This document shows positions 4,848-5,133 of a DNA stretch of 5,133 bases, piece by piece (the stretch's first letter is position 1; each line of letters begins with the position of its first letter). Position numbers and translations under genes: made by a program. The notes beneath the pieces are model-generated. The model made no database searches and was not told the origin of the DNA. It worked only from the letters and a program-made list of their open reading frames with translations. The stretch spans positions 1 to 5,133 of the forward strand of contig DUJI01000113.1 of NCBI GenBank assembly GCA_013329855.1, read 5' to 3'. Origin of the DNA: Thermoplasmata archaeon (GTDB lineage: Archaea; Thermoplasmatota; Thermoplasmata; RBG-16-68-12).

Positions 4848-5133
4848 TCAGCCCTCGACGAGCCCCTTGTTCCGCAGCTCCTCGTAGGCCCGTTCGAAGC
4901 CGTCTTTGGCCTCGACCTTTCGGCCCCACTCCACGAGCTCCTTCATGCCCTCCTCGAAGGCCACCTTCGGCTCGTAGCCCAGGAGTCGCCGCGCCTTGGA
5001 GATGTCCGCGAAGCAGTGCCGCACGTCGCCCGCCCGGAACTTGTGCGCGACCACGGGTGCGAGCTTGCTCCCGTACAGGGTCAGGAGAACGTTGGCGACG
5101 TCGAGAACGGACAGACCCCGCCCCGCGCCGACG
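4848..5133 (-). CDS. NAD-dependent nucleotide-sugar epimerase/dehydratase, C-terminal part (5' end outside window)
   Basis: The last 94 residues are visible; the frame is open to the right edge, and the GTG at 5054 is internal to the family alignment. The visible part starts with VGAGRGLSVLDVAN, the glycine-rich N-x-G-x-G...SV motif that follows the substrate pocket in extended short-chain dehydrogenases. It continues with KFRAGDVRHCFADISKARRLLGYEPKV, the hallmark of GalE-like sugar epimerases (RxGD(I/V)RHCFAD). The C-terminal helices EEGMKELVEWGRKV and FERAYEELRNKGLVEG finish a normal length. The RHCFAD form is common in UDP-glucose 4-epimerase-like and dTDP-L-rhamnose 4-epimerase-like proteins, so the sugar cannot be fixed. 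It makes precursors for surface glycans in the cytoplasm. Its stop lies 18 bp from the end of the dehydrogenase remnant, with which it converges. Confidence 0.85.
   Translation of the reverse strand, partial: VGAGRGLSVLDVANVLLTLYGSKLAPVVAHKFRAGDVRHCFADISKARRLLGYEPKVAFEEGMKELVEWGRKVEAKDGFERAYEELRNKGLVEG

Overview
The window is G+C-rich (about two thirds by eye), uses GTG as well as ATG starts, and reads most naturally as archaeal DNA. Three signs point that way: a fusion of a winged helix-turn-helix (wHTH) with a minimal nucleotidyltransferase (MNT) beside a HEPN gene, TATA-like boxes at archaeal distances, and a GTG gene start with no Shine-Dalgarno (SD) site that looks leaderless. A G+C-rich euryarchaeote of the Thermoplasmata type would fit, but this is inference; no rRNA or other marker gene is present.

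Left part (1-2343, + strand): the C-terminal part of an FtsX/MacB-type ABC permease runs in from the left edge. Two bases after its stop begins a 542-residue multi-pass membrane protein of GT-C glycosyltransferase type. The two are probably one transcription unit acting at the cell envelope.

Middle (2344-3606): a small orphan gene on the minus strand (98 aa) has its own TATA box and a strong SD site and converges on the glycosyltransferase. It is followed by a long, mostly non-coding stretch. Inside that stretch is one very small candidate gene: 25 codons with a well-placed GGAGG and a CPDCG zinc-knuckle motif.

Right part (3607-4637): an AT-rich 42-bp interrupted palindrome, which also carries the TATA elements, lies just upstream of a two-gene module. 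The first gene is a wHTH-MNT fusion (probable antitoxin and autoregulator). The second, overlapping, is a HEPN protein (probable RNase toxin). The layout suggests a self-regulated MNT/HEPN toxin-antitoxin system in which the antitoxin carries its own DNA-binding domain.

Right edge (4638-5133): immediately after the HEPN stop is a decayed 3' fragment of a nucleotide-sugar (UDP-glucose/UDP-ManNAc type) dehydrogenase that has lost its start, most of its length and its stop. Converging on it from the right is the C-terminal end of an NAD-dependent nucleotide-sugar epimerase. The toxin-antitoxin module therefore sits next to the scar of a damaged surface-polysaccharide locus.
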